Part shown: positions 30,308 to 42,556 of the stretch, in pieces | Position numbering within the stretch: the stretch's first letter is position 1 | How the letters are laid out: each line of letters opens with the position of its first letter | Source of the DNA: Gymnopilus junonius | Lineage: Eukaryota; Basidiomycota; Agaricomycetes; Agaricales; Galerinaceae | DNA: 64,000 bases | Assembly: GCA_015501075.1 (NCBI GenBank) | Contig: JADNYJ010000062.1 | Coordinates: 1 to 64,000, forward strand | Reading direction: 5' to 3' | Notes under the pieces: model-generated | What the model was told of the DNA's origin: nothing | Databases searched by the model: none | Seen by the model: only the letters and a program-made list of their open reading frames with translations | Made by a program: the position numbers and the translations under genes

Positions 30308-32640
30308 CTAAGATAACACACCCATTGATTCTCTGCAAAAGTGAACTTTGGGAGCAGGGAGAGACTTTGTCAAAGAGTCTGCAATCATGTCTGCTGTTGG
30401 AATGTAATCTGGAACAATCACACCTTCTTCAACCTTGTCCCTGAGCCAAAAATGTTGAAGATCAAGTTGCTTCATCCTCCTATGATGTTCTGGATTCTTT
30501 GCAACTGTGATTGCACTTTGGTTGTCCATTTTGAGGGTTGAAGGTCCAGTAGCCAAATAACCAAATTCACCAAGGATGTTCCTCAACCAGGCAATCTCTT
30601 TACCAGCTTCAACTGCTCCAAGGTACTCTGCTTCAGTGGTGGAAAGTGCAACAAGAGTTTGCAACTTAGAATACCAACTGATAGCTCCTCCAGCCATGAT
30701 TGAGACATAACCAGCTGTTGATCGTCCTGAATCAATGCAGTCACCATGTGAAGCATCAGTGTACATTACAAAGGGCTCAGACATCGAATTGGTGCCAGAG
30801 TAAGTCAGCTTGTACTCCAAAGTTCCTTTGATATAGCGAAGCAGGTGTTTGAGAGCCTGCCAGTGCTTGAAACCAGGATTGGAGTTGTAGCGAGCCAAAA
30901 AGCCCACAGAGTAAGCAATATCAGGTCGAGTCATGGTGGCCAAATACTGAAGAGAGCCAACTGCAGACAGGTAAGGAATGGTTGCCATTTCTTGTTCCTC
31001 CTCAGGAGTGGAAGGGGACATAGAATGAGAAAGTTGGAGCTTGGGAGGAAGAGGGGTTTTGACAGGATGACATTTAGACATACCATACTTCTCAAGCATG
31101 TCCAGGATGAACTGGCACTGGTGGAGTGTTATAGTGTACTTGGGGCGGTCTCTGCCAATGCCAATACCTAGTAGGAACCGAGTTGGGCCTAAATTGCGAC
31201 ATTTGAAGTAGGAAGAAAGTTGGGCAATGGTGGACTCAATAGCAGACTGGGATTTTGAAGCAAGGGTGATATCATCAATGTAGATAGGCATAATAATGCG
31301 AACTTCAGAGTTGGAGTAGATATAGACAGATCTATCAGCTTGAATTCGCTTAAAGCCCATTTCCTCCAGAACTCCATGTAACTTCTTGTTCCACTGTCTG
31401 GCTGCCTGTTTGAGTCCATAGAGCGATTTGTGAAGTCTGCAGACTGCATTGGGTCCTCCTAGATGAAAGCCTTCAGGTTGCTTCATATAAATCTCCTCAT
31501 CCAAGTCACCATTGGGAAAGGCAGAGGTGATGTCAAGAGAGTGGAGTTCTAGATCCTCAATGGCTGCCAATGCTAAAATCAAGCGCAGCGTTGCAGGGCG
31601 GAAGGTAGGTGCAAAGATCTCATTGTAGTCGATTCCTGGACGTTGTGAGTACCCTTTGGCAACAATTCGTGCTTTGAATCGCTCAATTGAACCATCAGCA
31701 TTGTGTTTGACTTTGAACACCCAACCAGATCCAATTGCCTTTTGACCTTCAGGAAGATCCATAATTTCCCAAGTGTTATTCTCAACCAAGGAGTTGTACT
31801 CCTGTGTTGCAGCTTCACGCCATTGAGCTCCCAGAGGTGTCTTTAGTGCATGTGTGAAGGAACGAGGTGTAGCATCATTTCCAGCAGCCAGAGCACCTTC
31901 TAAATCATCTTCATCATCTTCTGCCTCTTCAATTGCTTTAGAGAGCGGTTTGATCTTCCACCATTCACCAGGGGGTCTAATAACACGAGTAGTGCGCCTA
32001 AGTGGCTGTGGAGTTGCAGGAGGCTGTATCTGAGCAGGAGGTGGTGGAGGCGAAGGAGTGCGAGGTGGTGGAGGGATTTCTGGACTAGGAGTGCGCTCAG
32101 GTGGTAATTTGGGAACTGGATCAACTTGGGGTTCATCTGGTTCATATTTGTGTCCAAATCATCATCCTCCCCCCAGACCTCGAGTGGTGGTGCAAGGGGT
32201 GCAGGAACAGCATTAGGAGCAGGGAGAACCAGTGGGAGAGGTGAACCAGATGATTTGAAACCAGGACCAATGCCAGGAAATGACCTTTCATCAAACTCAG
32301 CTCTTTCAGAGATGATAAACTTCTTTGTGGTTGGATTGTAGAACTGCCAGCCTTTGTATCCAGTAGGGTAGCCCACAAAGATGCACTTCTCCATGTGAGG
32401 TCCAAGAGGGGTTCGCTTGTCCTTCTGAATAAAGACATAGGCTAAGCATCCCCAAACTCTGAAATGCGAAATGTCTGGTTTCTGGTGGTTCCAGGCTTCA
32501 TAAGGTGTTGAATCAGATAGAGTGGATGTAGGGATGCGATTCCAGACATGTATCATTGTTGCAGTGCATAGGCCCAGAACCAAAGGGGAGGCCAGCTTCA
32601 AAGAGCATTGCTGAGATATCATCAGACATAGTTCTGTTTG
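30308..32640 (-). pseudogene. Copia integrase (C-terminal), reverse transcriptase and RNase H
   Basis: On the minus strand, an integrase tail comes first (TMIHVWNRIPTSTLSDSTPY, FRVWGCLAYVFIQKDKR, near 32.5 kb), then a spacer, then a 493-codon open frame with the Copia polymerase: GSGWVFKVKHNADGSIERFK, KARIVAKGYSQRPGIDYNE, FAPTFRPATLRLILALAA, KSLYGLKQAARQWN, the catalytic IYIDDITLAS, YLATMTRPDIAYSVGFL, the RNase H segment VALSTTEAEYLGAVEAGKEI, and PSTLKMDNQSAITVAKNPEH. This long frame is intact, so the copy is fairly young. The front of integrase, protease and gag are absent because LINE copy B was inserted at about 32645. Integrase and polymerase parts are in different frames. Confidence 0.88.
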
Positions 32641-33149
32641 CTCTCTCTTTTTTTTTTTTTTTTTTTTAAATCAAGGATTTATATACCGGTGCGCGAAAGC
32701 AGTCCGGTCGCAGATATACATACACCCGAAGTAATCTACCGTTAAACTACGCCTAGTGCGAGACTGGCTCTCGCGGGCCAACTTAGGACCATAAAACAAT
32801 GGGCCCGTACTCTCGTTGATGCCCCGACCGAAGGGAGGGGTCCAACAAAGTAATGAGGGCACCGGAAGGGGGCCCGCCAGCCAAACCCGACAGCCCAGGA
32901 TGCGCGCATACTGTGTTAGCCACTGAAGGCAGACCATTTCGGGTTGCCGAAGCGGGGGGCTACAAGGTCTGTCGATAGCGCCGAGCTCCAGAGCCAAAGC
33001 CCCCACCCTCAACCCAGCAAAGCCGAAGCCCGCCAAGTATTAGGACTCTGTTCTGAGCACACCCCAACCGCCGAATCCAGCCAACAGGAACAACACCTAC
33101 CTTGCCCGACCAAGTTATCCGAACCCCGAGGGGGGCGGTTGAAGGCGAA

Positions 33150-36100
33150 GCCGTAGGGTTAGCCTTCAAGAAGGAACGAGCTGATCCAGACGAACTGGAT
33201 AGTCGTGACGGTCGTGCTGGGGACACGTCCGGAAAAATGATCACGAGTTTGGGTATGGTGGCCGCACTCGCAACTGTGATTCAGGATATTGAATCGAGAG
33301 TAGTACTCCCCGATGGGAGCATGGTTGGTGATGGCGCGAGTGACCCTGGTAAAGAGAGTCAGGTCGCCGCCTGCAGCTTGAAGCCAGGGACCGCCTCGTT
33401 TGGCCCGTGGTTCGAGTCGACCCCCGTCGAGGTCGGTGAGTGACAAAAATTGTCGCCCTGAGTACGAGGGTTGCTGGAACAACTCCTGCCAGCCTCCCCC
33501 GGATTATCGTCAGCTGCCTTATGCAGCGCCGCAAGTGAGTGTGGCGTGTTAGGCCCCACCGCTACAGAGAGCTCAGTCGCCATGAGATGAGCTTGATAGT
33601 GTATGCCCCACTTCAGAGAAGATGGGACATGATGAAGGGAGATGTGGCGGCCAGGGCCCCTGGTCCACCACTCTGTAAGGGCGCGGATCACAGCCAAGGA
33701 ATGACCCTGGCCGGAATGCACGAAGCATCGAGCAGACTCCCCAAAGCCTTGGTGGAGTCCGACATGATAACAATGTAGTCACAGTTGTCCATGGCACAAG
33801 CCCGGACAATTGCAGTACGAAGGGAGTAAAGCTCCGCATCCTCTGCAGAGCACTCCCAGCCGCGTAGCGAGATGCATGCACCTCAACTCCCTGGCGAAAG
33901 ACAAGCGAAGCTGCAATAGCCTGCTTGTTCCGATCGGTGGGGCGACTACCATCGCCGACACAGACCAGAGTGGACGGTTCCCGCTTCGAGGCCTCCCAGA
34001 AGCGGTCTAACCATTCGCGCCGGAGCCCAACCTTATCCTTGGGTGCCGAGTGATATCAAAGCGAATTCCATGATGTAACTCAAGGAATCGCCCGCCTGGA
34101 CGAGCCTCTGGGCAAAGGGCTCCAGAGGCTCGCTGACTACATGGAGCGTGTCATCGACGTCCATAACAGTACCCCGCACCTTAGCGCGTTGTGGGGCAGT
34201 CATAAAGGCAGCAGAGCGAGGGTGAGGAGTCGCTCTTTGGAAAAGGGCGCACTCAGAAGAGAGCGCACCGGGTGAGTGTCCGAGAGGGCGCCATGCGCAG
34301 AACACCGACTGCAGCAGCACGTTTCAGGACTAAGTTGATAGGGACCAGGCCAGCAAGGGCCTCGATCCCTCCAGTTGGGAGGTGCGGAATGCACCGGTAA
34401 TCCAGAGCGCAGCATGACGTTGCATGCTGGTCAGTAGTTTAATGGTTCCCTGGCACTTAGCGCCTTGGAAGAACCACAAGCGAAGGCCGTATGTTGCGAT
34501 AGGCAACACACAAGACCTGTAAAGCAGACGCTTTTGCATGGGCGTAAGCCCCCTAGATGAGTTACCAAGCATCCGCATCGCCTTAACGGTGGTGAAGGAC
34601 TTGGTGGAGTAATACCGGACATGTTCGTGAAATGTCAATTTCCGGTCAAAGAAGAAACCCAAGTACCGCCAAAACGGCTTGGGCGTCAGACGTTGTCACG
34701 GGTGTAGGGAGCATACCCAGATCCATGGACGGATTGAACTCCGAGTGAGAACGATCAAAATGGAATAACTCCGTTTTGTCGTGCTCAAGAGCGAGGGCGA
34801 ACTTTGTGAAGAGTTCGAAGATCACGCATAGGACCTTTTCAGGCTAAGCAGTTGGCATCAAGGGTCTTTGACTGCACAATAAGGGTGCCTCATCGACGTA
34901 GGAGAGCAGAGTGGTATCAGAGACCGACTCATTCTGCATGAAGAGTTTCAGCACTGGTGCAAGGAAGAGTGCCGAAAGTACCGGGACAAAGCAGAGCCCT
35001 GCCCCACCCCGACATCAGCTTGTCGGGGGTCAGATTGAAAACCGTTCCAGGCATACGACGTGGAACGGCCGACCAGGTATGATGAAAAGAATTCCACCAC
35101 GTTAGGAGGGAAGCCCTGCTTCCTGAGGATCGCAATCAGCACTTCGTGATTGAGGGAGGGAAGAACTGTGCCACGTCGAAGGCGATGACACTGGTCTTTA
35201 AGCCGCGAGCCCACCCTGCACGCACCAGGTGCGTGAGGAGCAAGCCCGCATCCTCGTGGAGCGCTGGCGCACACCACCGAGTTGATTAGGGTGAAAGATA
35301 TCGTGCTTGACAGCATCGAATTGAATGCGGTTGGAAAGCATTTTCTCAACCAATTTGCCAAGGGTGTTCAGGAGCACAATGGGCCTGAACGCCTTAGGCG
35401 TGGAATATGAGGGCTTGTTCGGTTTAGGAATAATAACCGACAAGGATTCCTTGAAATGAGTCGGCCAATACCCAACCCGAAGGCAGGCGTTAGCCAACTG
35501 CACGAACACCTGAAGACAGTGTCGTCGCGAATAATTGCCTTAAGGTGTGACCACTTGATTGATCAGGACCCGGCGCCGAGTTGTTGGAGCAGGATGCCAA
35601 GGCCTCCCTCAATTCCAACAGTGAAAAGGCGGTCCACTCTCGCACTTCCATGTCGGGAAGGGAGGTGAGGCCGCTAATGTCGTACGTTCGGTCAGAGGCC
35701 GAGTTGTACGTGCCATGAAGGGCGTCCCAGAGGGAGGGCATATCATGGCAGGGCTGTCCGTTGAATTGGATAGCCTCGGAGGGTGGTAACTTGCGCTGCT
35801 GGATCCAATTCATGAGATCCCAGGGGCGCTTGTTGGTAGTAGCAACTTCAGTGATGCGTTCATCAAAGAATTTGCGCTTAGCAGCCTTGACAGCTTTGCG
35901 GAAAATTTTATGGTTATCGCGAGAATTATCCCGCTGATAAGCATCGAAGGAGTCCTCACACGAGTCGTCCCACCAGGGACGGGAGTGAGGGGTAATACGA
36001 ATCGTCTTGGAATACTTTCGCCAAGCATCCGAGAAAGCAGAAGCCACGTCCGAAGACACAGCCTCCACCTGATCCGGGGTGGTGATCGGCGCGAAGGGAT

Positions 36101-36872
36101 CAATGCCCTTGAGCTTCTCAGTGATGGACAACAAGAAGTCATCCAATTGATCCGGTGGCAGTGAGCGCATCGGAACAGTGGCTGCCGCCGGAGCGACAGA
36201 AATAGAACAAGCCAACGGAACATGGTCCGATGGCCCGCGCCACAGTTCCCCTCGCCGAGTGCCTGCAGACAGCTCCTCGGTAGGTTGAACGAAGATGAGG
36301 TCGATGACCGACTCTCGTAGGGATGGGTTGCCAGGGATGTGAGTGGGACCCGGATTGACTGGGGGAGAAAGCATCAACCCCAGGGTGGCTGCCGTGTTCA
36401 GCAGGTTGTTGGCTGTCGTCCGATGATGCAGGACACCAGGGTCCCACTTATTCGAATGGCAGTTGAAGTCACCCCCCATGTAATGAAACATTGGAAGAAA
36501 GTCGGCCTGCTCAGTGAGCAAGTCGATAGCTGTGTGCTTATCGTCTGAATACACATTCAGTAAGTTAACAACGGTGTCTCCGGTAAACAGAGACACCGCC
36601 ATGATGTCACGATGATCTATAAGATCGCGTCGCATAGCGGGGCGCCAGGGGTTCAACCTCGTCGAAACGTAGGTCAGAACGCGTGGCCGGAGCCCAGTAG
36701 GGTCAGGCCGAACCATTACCTTCCAATCAGGGTGGTTCGGTGCACCAATAACTGCCTCACCTTCTCGATCTCTCGAAGACGGGGCACGCCTTATCTCACG
36801 CCAAGGTGGCTCTTGCAAGAAAATAACGTCAAAAGAATCTTTAGACGGTCTAAAGTACATCGATATGCCCAT
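33150..36872 (-). pseudogene. LINE B ORF2: endonuclease, reverse transcriptase, RNase H, frame broken
   Basis: The first 460 codons are open: SFDVIFLQEPPWREIR, NVYSDDKHTAIDLLTEQ, MGGDFNCHSNKWDPGV and WRGPSDHVPLACSI form the APE endonuclease (GDFN and SDH catalytic blocks). The frame breaks just after SCSNNSAPGPD (about 35560). Reverse transcriptase then continues in pieces: CLRVGYWPTHFKESLSVIIP, RPIVLLNTLGKLVEKM, QGFPPNVVEFFSSYLVGRS, and the SYVD catalytic box near 34890, itself followed by a shift. RNase H pieces lie at 33.6-34.0 kb and the terminal CECGHHTQTRDH at about 33.25 kb. At least five shifts make it inactive as written. Many are single bases in GC-rich runs, so assembly error is possible for some. 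Confidence 0.82.
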
Positions 36873-36975
36873 AATTCTGGTTACAATTGTACGAAATAAT
36901 TCTAACGTCCTCCTTTCTTCTCATTATCGAGCTAGGGGAGGGACGTTAGACGTCAAGGTCCGGAGTGCGCGCTTA

Positions 36976-38907
36976 TCACGTACCTCGCGGTATTTTGCAC
37001 GATCCAATCATGATCGAAGCGGTGTTCCCAGAACTTGCAATTGCGTCCTGTGGCAGGGTGCTCGCCCCGCAATTGGGGCAGCGGGCCTTGTGGGGGCATG
37101 GCTCACCAGCTGGAGTGGGGTGGCGCATACCGTCCGAATCCGGCGGAGGCCGGTTACAGCAGGGCGCGAGAGCGCGATGCTCGTCAGTGGCGTGAGGCCC
37201 ACCGCATCGTGCGCAGCGACGCTGGTGGGCCCTACAATCCTTGGTGAGATGACCCCAGCGCTGGCAGCGCTGGCACATGGGGACACCTCGTCGAGCGGCA
37301 GCTGGCTTTACATAAAGCAGCTCGTCCTTGTAGCGAAAAGCTTTGTTGATAAGCATCTTCGCGGTTCGTCCAGTCTGGGAATCCCAGATCTCGAAGTAGC
37401 AGTCGAACTTGGAGCTCTTTGCTGATTGACGTACGAGGCGTGCATGCCCCGCAAAAGGAATGCCAGAGAAGAGGGGGGCCCTTTCGAGTGCTCTCTCAAT
37501 GTCGGCGATGGTGGTGGGAGTCCTCTGGAAGACATCCGTGTAATAGGGACATCCAAAACCTTCAGGAAGGCTTTGGACATCGGTAGTCCGACCCAGGGTG
37601 TCATCTCCTTATTAGCATCGGAGGTGCCCTGGACAACGTTATAAATGCACCACGAAGGAGCATAATCTCATCATTCGTGGGTACGTGATTGGTGTGCAGA
37701 GCCCACCCCCGATAGGCGGGCTCTGCAGAGGTGATCCGAATATCAATCGGTCGAGGCCATCATCCGGTTGATCTCATCAACCAGGTAGTGGAGTATGACG
37801 TTCATTGGCGCACGGTCGTTGAACACCACGAGAACCTGGCGGCGCGTAGGGCCAGCCGTGACGTAGTCCAGTCCTTTGGACTTGGCGGGGTGGAGGGTCT
37901 AGTCGGGCCCTGAGAGGGTCCGGAACCAGGGTCTGGGCCTGGGCCTGAAGCGGCCCGGGTCCAGGTTTGTGGCGCCATTTGAGCGACGGCCCACTCAAAA
38001 TAGCGATTAGTAAGCGACCTGCGGTCGAGGACCCCGGAACTGGTGTCCGGAGTTTCGAGGCGAAGGAGCGCTTGGGATGGAGGAAAGAGGAATGGGAGGG
38101 GGCCCTGGAGGGGGCGGCCTCTGATATTGAACCAGCTTCGCCTTTTGTTTACGGGGCTGAAGCTTGGTGTGAGAAGGAGCGGGAGCGGGAGCCTTGGGGG
38201 CGCCGCAGGGTCCGCCGGAGGGCCAGTCTGCTTTGGAGGGGCGGACTGGAAGATGAAGGCTCAGGCCGAGCGGGAGGAGCAGCCTCCCCTTCGCGAGTCT
38301 TCGCTAATTCTCGATACATGAGGTCTGCTAGGGAACTATCAGAATCGATGAGATTGCGCACGACCGACCATCTAAGAGACGGCGATCGTGCGCTGACACC
38401 CGTGGCCTCCTTGGCCCAAGGGGAAGTATTGATCGAATTCACTATCTTAGTGAAAAGACCGACATACTCAGAGCGATCTGCCCCTGATAAAGTAGAAGGA
38501 CCATTGGTCATCATAAATGAACCAATGGTCTTCAGAGACTCCGCCACAGCTACCCAGTCCCCGGACGATCCTGTGAGGGAAAGGGAAGTAGGCTGCGGCT
38601 CTGGAGAAGCACTTGGGAGGGGAAAACGAATGGTATCGTCATCCTCTCCCATGGAAACATCGGGGGACGAAGCCCTCGAAGCAATGGGAGTAGTGGCCCG
38701 CGAGTGTATCGCTGACCGAGACTCAGTCTCCTCCCGCTCGCGAGAAGCGGGGGTGGCTGAAGCATATCTCTCTCGAGCAGATCGAGAGGACGAAGAACCC
38801 TCAGGGGTTGGAGATTTGGAGCTCAAAGCTCCGACGGGTGGAATACGCCCGCCAGAGGCAGAAAGGGTGGGGCGCTTGGGCGCGGACGATGATGATCGAT
38901 CGGCCAT
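36976..38907 (-). pseudogene. LINE B ORF1 (gag-like, zinc knuckles), frame broken
   Basis: Starts at ATG 38907 with a serine/proline-rich region (ADRSSSSAPKRPTLSASGG). After at least one frameshift (38.15-37.6 kb) it reads KAFRYKDELLYVKPAAARR and PMCQRCQRWGHLTKDC, a classic CCHC knuckle, followed by CARCGGPHATDEHRALAPCC, a second. Such proteins bind the element's RNA. The stop at 36976 lies 104 bp before the ORF2 start. Confidence 0.75.
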
Positions 38908-39072
38908 CGACTTGCACTAAAGGTGCGTACACACTCGAATAACTGTAAACAGCTATCCAAGAACCAGATCGCAGGTTGTGAAGATCTGTGCTTGTGCCAG
39001 GGCCTATATCCAGCTTCAATTAGAAAACATTAACAAGGAATTGGCAGTAGACTGACATACGCTCGTCATTGC

Positions 39073-39219
39073 TCAGCTATTGAGTTCCCCGGCGATGCCT
39101 TGGTTCAAGACTTGGTTCAACAAGTTGAGTTTGGCTTGAGTAATGTCAGTCGCATTGCTGATAGCAGCACCAGGCTCGTTCTGGCCAGTGGTCGAAGCAA
39201 AAGAGGCAGAGGATGGCAT
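39073..39219 (-). CDS. Small unrecognised ORF with a TATA box
   Basis: 48 codons, MPSSASFASTTGQNEPGAA onward, ending in QVLNQGIAGELNS. On the minus strand GCTATATAAG (about 39272-39281) lies some 55 bp before the ATG and a CT-containing leader follows, so it looks like a real promoter. A GTATGT donor follows the stop by 14 bases with a CAATTAG-like acceptor near 39020, so this could be exon 1 of a gene cut by the LINE, or part of the LINE leader. No homology known to me. Confidence 0.3.
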   Translation of the reverse strand: MPSSASFASTTGQNEPGAAISNATDITQAKLNLLNQVLNQGIAGELNS

Positions 39220-40730
39220 AGGCAATTGACAGAAGTAGAGAACTGCTTAAGGACTGCAAAAAGTTGAGCTTCTTATATAGCTCAAATTCATAGGGTTCCA
39301 GACTTACCTCCGACTACATACATAGCCTGAATTCTGAAATGCTATGAAAAGCTTTGAAACAATTTCATCGCTTTGCTTCGAGACAATGGCTGTGGTGAAC
39401 AACGCAGCACTGAGGGCTCCGAGATAGATGTAAAGCATATCAGACAACCCTGCATCTGACATTCAGGCAGGCAGCAGCCTGCACATGCATCCACATGTTG
39501 CCAGCTGTTTCCATAAGCAAACATTGATTTCTAGAAAATGGGCACTCCCATACCTGACCCCCAACCGCCTCCAGCACCCTGTCATTTTCAGAATAGTTGA
39601 ATGTAAATTGATACTAAACAATGTTTTGTCACTTGAGATTGCTGAGGAAATTTAGTTTGAAGTTGCAAAAAGACATAGAGTAACCAACCTTATCACTGTT
39701 TAAGGGCCATCAATGTCAGAGGAGAAGCGCACGTCATAGATAATTTGAAGGTGAGCTATATGATGTTGTACCTTCCCAAAGTAAACGATTAGCCATCTCC
39801 AAATCAGAAGTAAGAAAAATTTGAAATGTACATGAGGGCAACTTTTTTTATCCATAGAACAATTCATGAAAAACATGATGGTGGCAGCAGTTGGTATGAA
39901 TCTACATTATTCCCGAAAAGCTGTTGGAATTCTGATAAGAGCCACAGGTAAGCGATGGAATAAACATTCATGGGGAAAAAAGGTGGAGATTCAAAGGGTT
40001 TTATATGAACAAAATGGAGAAACATGACATGCATTCAGAAACAAGGCCGGGTAGAGAAGCTAGGTGTCCAGGGTTTGCAGAAAATGAGGCACAATGATGA
40101 CCCCCCATTCCAGGAGAATGTAACAGCATTGTGCACTTGTCGATGCAGCGAAGTACATAAGAGAGGTGGCAGAGAACTCAAAGCTTGTTTCGGCAGAGGG
40201 ATAGCTGAGAAATTGCTGATGCAATGGGGTGAGAACAGGGTTGAGTCAAGGAGATGGTGGGTTCTGGTGTCCAAAATTTAACCCTGGCACAGAACTTCAG
40301 TGCGCATTTCCTGCAGATAGCGCAGAGCCATGTCGAGAGTGCGAGAGCAGAGCAAATCTTCATAGACGAACATCTTGATAGGAAGGAGGTTCTGATCAGT
40401 GTCAGTTGCTGATGTGAATTTAAACAGAGCTGCATTATTTGTTCAAATGAGGCGGGTTGAGAGATTGAGTGGATGAAAGCTTGAAAGATCACACTGAGAC
40501 GGTTCCTTCAGGGTGACTCCATGGCTCAAAAGGCCGATGAAGCAAAAAGCATGAGGGCCCCAAAAGGGCCAGTTGAAGTCGGTAAATCTAAATCAAACGC
40601 CTTGACTAGTTGACGGTTGGTTGATACTCAAGTCAACGAAGTTGAGATGGATCTGGAGCATCATAACAAGGACTCAACACCAGGGATGAAAGGGGGTTGA
40701 CATTGAGGGAATGAACAATACATCATACTT
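39220..40730. other. Sequence between LINE and TET/JBP pseudogene
   Basis: 1.5 kb without a recognised gene. The minus-strand piece 40278-40373 reads MFVYEDLLCSRTLDMALRYL and looks coding-like but isolated. Other frames are short. Confidence 0.4.
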
Positions 40731-42168
40731 TTACGACCGCTGATTAAAATCCTCAAGCTGACTTAATAGGCCCAACCCAGCCTTCCACATGCATGGCCTT
40801 AGCAATTGAAGCTTCCTATAGAGGACTGGGTCCTCTGCTCTGAGGCGATGTTCTTTTCGGAACCCTGCATCCATGTAGCAAAAAAGGCCACCAGTGCAAT
40901 ACTGTGTGAAGGATGCACACTCATCGCCCTCAGTGACAGGAACATTGGAGTGGGTAATGGTTGCTGATGGAATCAGAATCAAAGAGGCGGGTGGGAATTC
41001 GACGATGAGCTTCGGCTCCCATAGGATGATCTGGCCACCTTTCTTGGGGTCGAAACGGCCCAGGGCTTGGATAGCACAGAAGCCAAAGGGGCAGTTGAAG
41101 GCATCTCGGTGCTTGTACGTCCAGACGTTGGGGCCGAAATTGAAGGCAGCGGAAGGGAAAACGCTTGCTGTAAAGATGCGATGAAGAGAGGGCATCTTCT
41201 CGAATAGTTTGTTCAGATAGCCTCAATAATATCCGTAAACCTTGGGTGCCCACATTTGAAAACAAGCTAAGGAAAAGGAAATTAGTGAACATTAGGCCCG
41301 TGGGTAGAGAGAACGAACCGCTTCCAAAGTTGGTGAGCTGAATAATGTTTGAGTCAGTGAGCAACCTCTGGACAATGCTGTCAAGACCCCAGCTGCTACA
41401 GTTGATTGGCTGCTCGGTCCCATTTGCATGGGTTACACCGACATTAATGATGGGGAACTCGCCTCTATGGTGGGGCTCTAGGCTGACGAGGGTGGCGGCG
41501 CAAGCTTCTTCCTGCATAAGGTCATACACTGCCTCAGCAGCGGCCAGATATTTCGGATTGTTCGGTCGCACAGCCAAAATGAGGAAGTTTCATCCTGCTT
41601 TATCAGTAAAGGAATGGCTGGTGCTTTGCCAATGCATCAGCAGATGCCATGAGAAGGTCGCGTTAAAGTAAACTTACATGCCATCCCATTCGATGTAAGA
41701 AAACCCATATTCAGCAACCAACTCCTCAGGGTTGTATGGCCTCGACGCGCCATCAACCTTTTCGTTTTTGGCAGAGTAGCCATTTTTCGTCACTGGGGAG
41801 TTGGCGAGGTCCATGTCAATAGGGGTTGCCAAGGCAGACGAGACGTGGTCGGCAATAGTCTTCGAACGGGGCTCATGCCCATGACGTTTCTTTTCCTCCT
41901 CATGCTTCCACTTCCTCCTTGCATGTTCGAATGACATGGTCATGCCTTCTGGCTGCCTTAGCCACCAGCATTGCTGACCAATGGCAGACGGCTCTACTGC
42001 TGGAGCAGTGCTGCTGTGAGCAGTAAGGCCGTCCAATCCATCCCGGGTACCAGCAGCCACCGGCATCTCGTCAATGCCAGCTTCCCAAAGCCTTGATTCC
42101 TCCCAGCCATAGCTGTTATAATCATGAATGAATCCTGGGTAACTTGCCAACCTACCTGATGCATCCAT
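40731..42168 (-). pseudogene. TET/JBP-like 2-oxoglutarate Fe(II) dioxygenase, fungal type, disrupted
   Basis: Exons on the minus strand give PEELVAEYGFSYIEWDG, VRPNNPKYLAAAEAVYDLMQ, NVGVTHANGTEQPINCSSW and WAPKVYGYY, then the core: SVFPSAAFNFGPNVWTYKH with RD (the HxD iron ligand pair as HRD), FGFCAIQALGRFDPKKGGQI, LIVEFPPASLILIPSATITH (distal histidine) and FTQYCTGGLFCYMDAGF. This pattern is that of the large mushroom family related to TET and JBP oxygenases, which oxidise 5-methylcytosine or thymine; the catalytic residues are retained. A TGA at 41225-41223 interrupts the frame, and the exon beginning near 41592 reads TGA before NFLILAV, so it looks dead. The first 40 or so bases of the longest frame lie inside the inverted repeat at 42129, so the true start was probably lost there. 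Confidence 0.7.
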
Positions 42169-42556
42169 CCGGGCAACTACCCAGGCCTATGGCTGTGCAT
42201 TGCCTGGGTTATGTAAACAATGCCTGCCAGTGCAGGGATTTAATGCCCAGGCATTGTTTGGGCTGTAGCTCATCGTCGGGGGCGCTGTTCGGGGCGCGGA
42301 TAAATCTGACGGGTTCCCCCAATTTTCTGTACCCATTTCAGGTGTTTGCGCGCCCTAGGGAGGGCGGGATGGGGTGGATGGCGGGGTATGGGTTTGGATG
42401 TAGCTCGGGACAGCATCAAATCTGTGATGTCATAGATTTGATGTCCGTTCCGTTGCTGGTTCCAGCTTGCTATTTTTAATTCCTGGGATCTCCCAGCCAA
42501 ATTCGGGTGCCAGGCACCTCGGACCAATTATCCCGCATCTGAAAATGGATTGCCTG
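42129..42556 (+). repeat. Left copy of a ~0.42-kb inverted repeat
   Basis: Begins AATCCTGGGTAACTTGCC and matches, as reverse complement, 55588-56003. The first 330 bp are nearly identical, the inner 90 bp are patchier. The outer end folds on itself (CTGGGTAACTTGCC against GGGCAACTACCCAG), and AAACAATGCCTG is mirrored 30 bases on. No target duplication could be found. Confidence 0.8.

Larger units (their letters stand above)
32648..39020 (-). mobile_element. LINE copy B: near-full-length APE/RNase H non-LTR retrotransposon
   Basis: Starts, on the minus strand, in a GC-rich leader near 39.0 kb and ends in a 20-base T-run (its poly-A tail) at 32648-32667. It carries ORF1 with zinc knuckles and ORF2 with APE-type endonuclease, reverse transcriptase, RNase H and a C-terminal CxCG-type zinc motif. 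ORF order and domains fit the Tad/I-like group. It cuts the Copia element on its left. CpG is abundant, unlike LINE copy A. The exact 5' end is not fixed; no target duplication was found. Confidence 0.8.

Noticed and set aside
33400..33430. GGTTCGAGTC as a tRNA B-box
   Set aside because: No A-box or cloverleaf around it; part of LINE ORF2 end.
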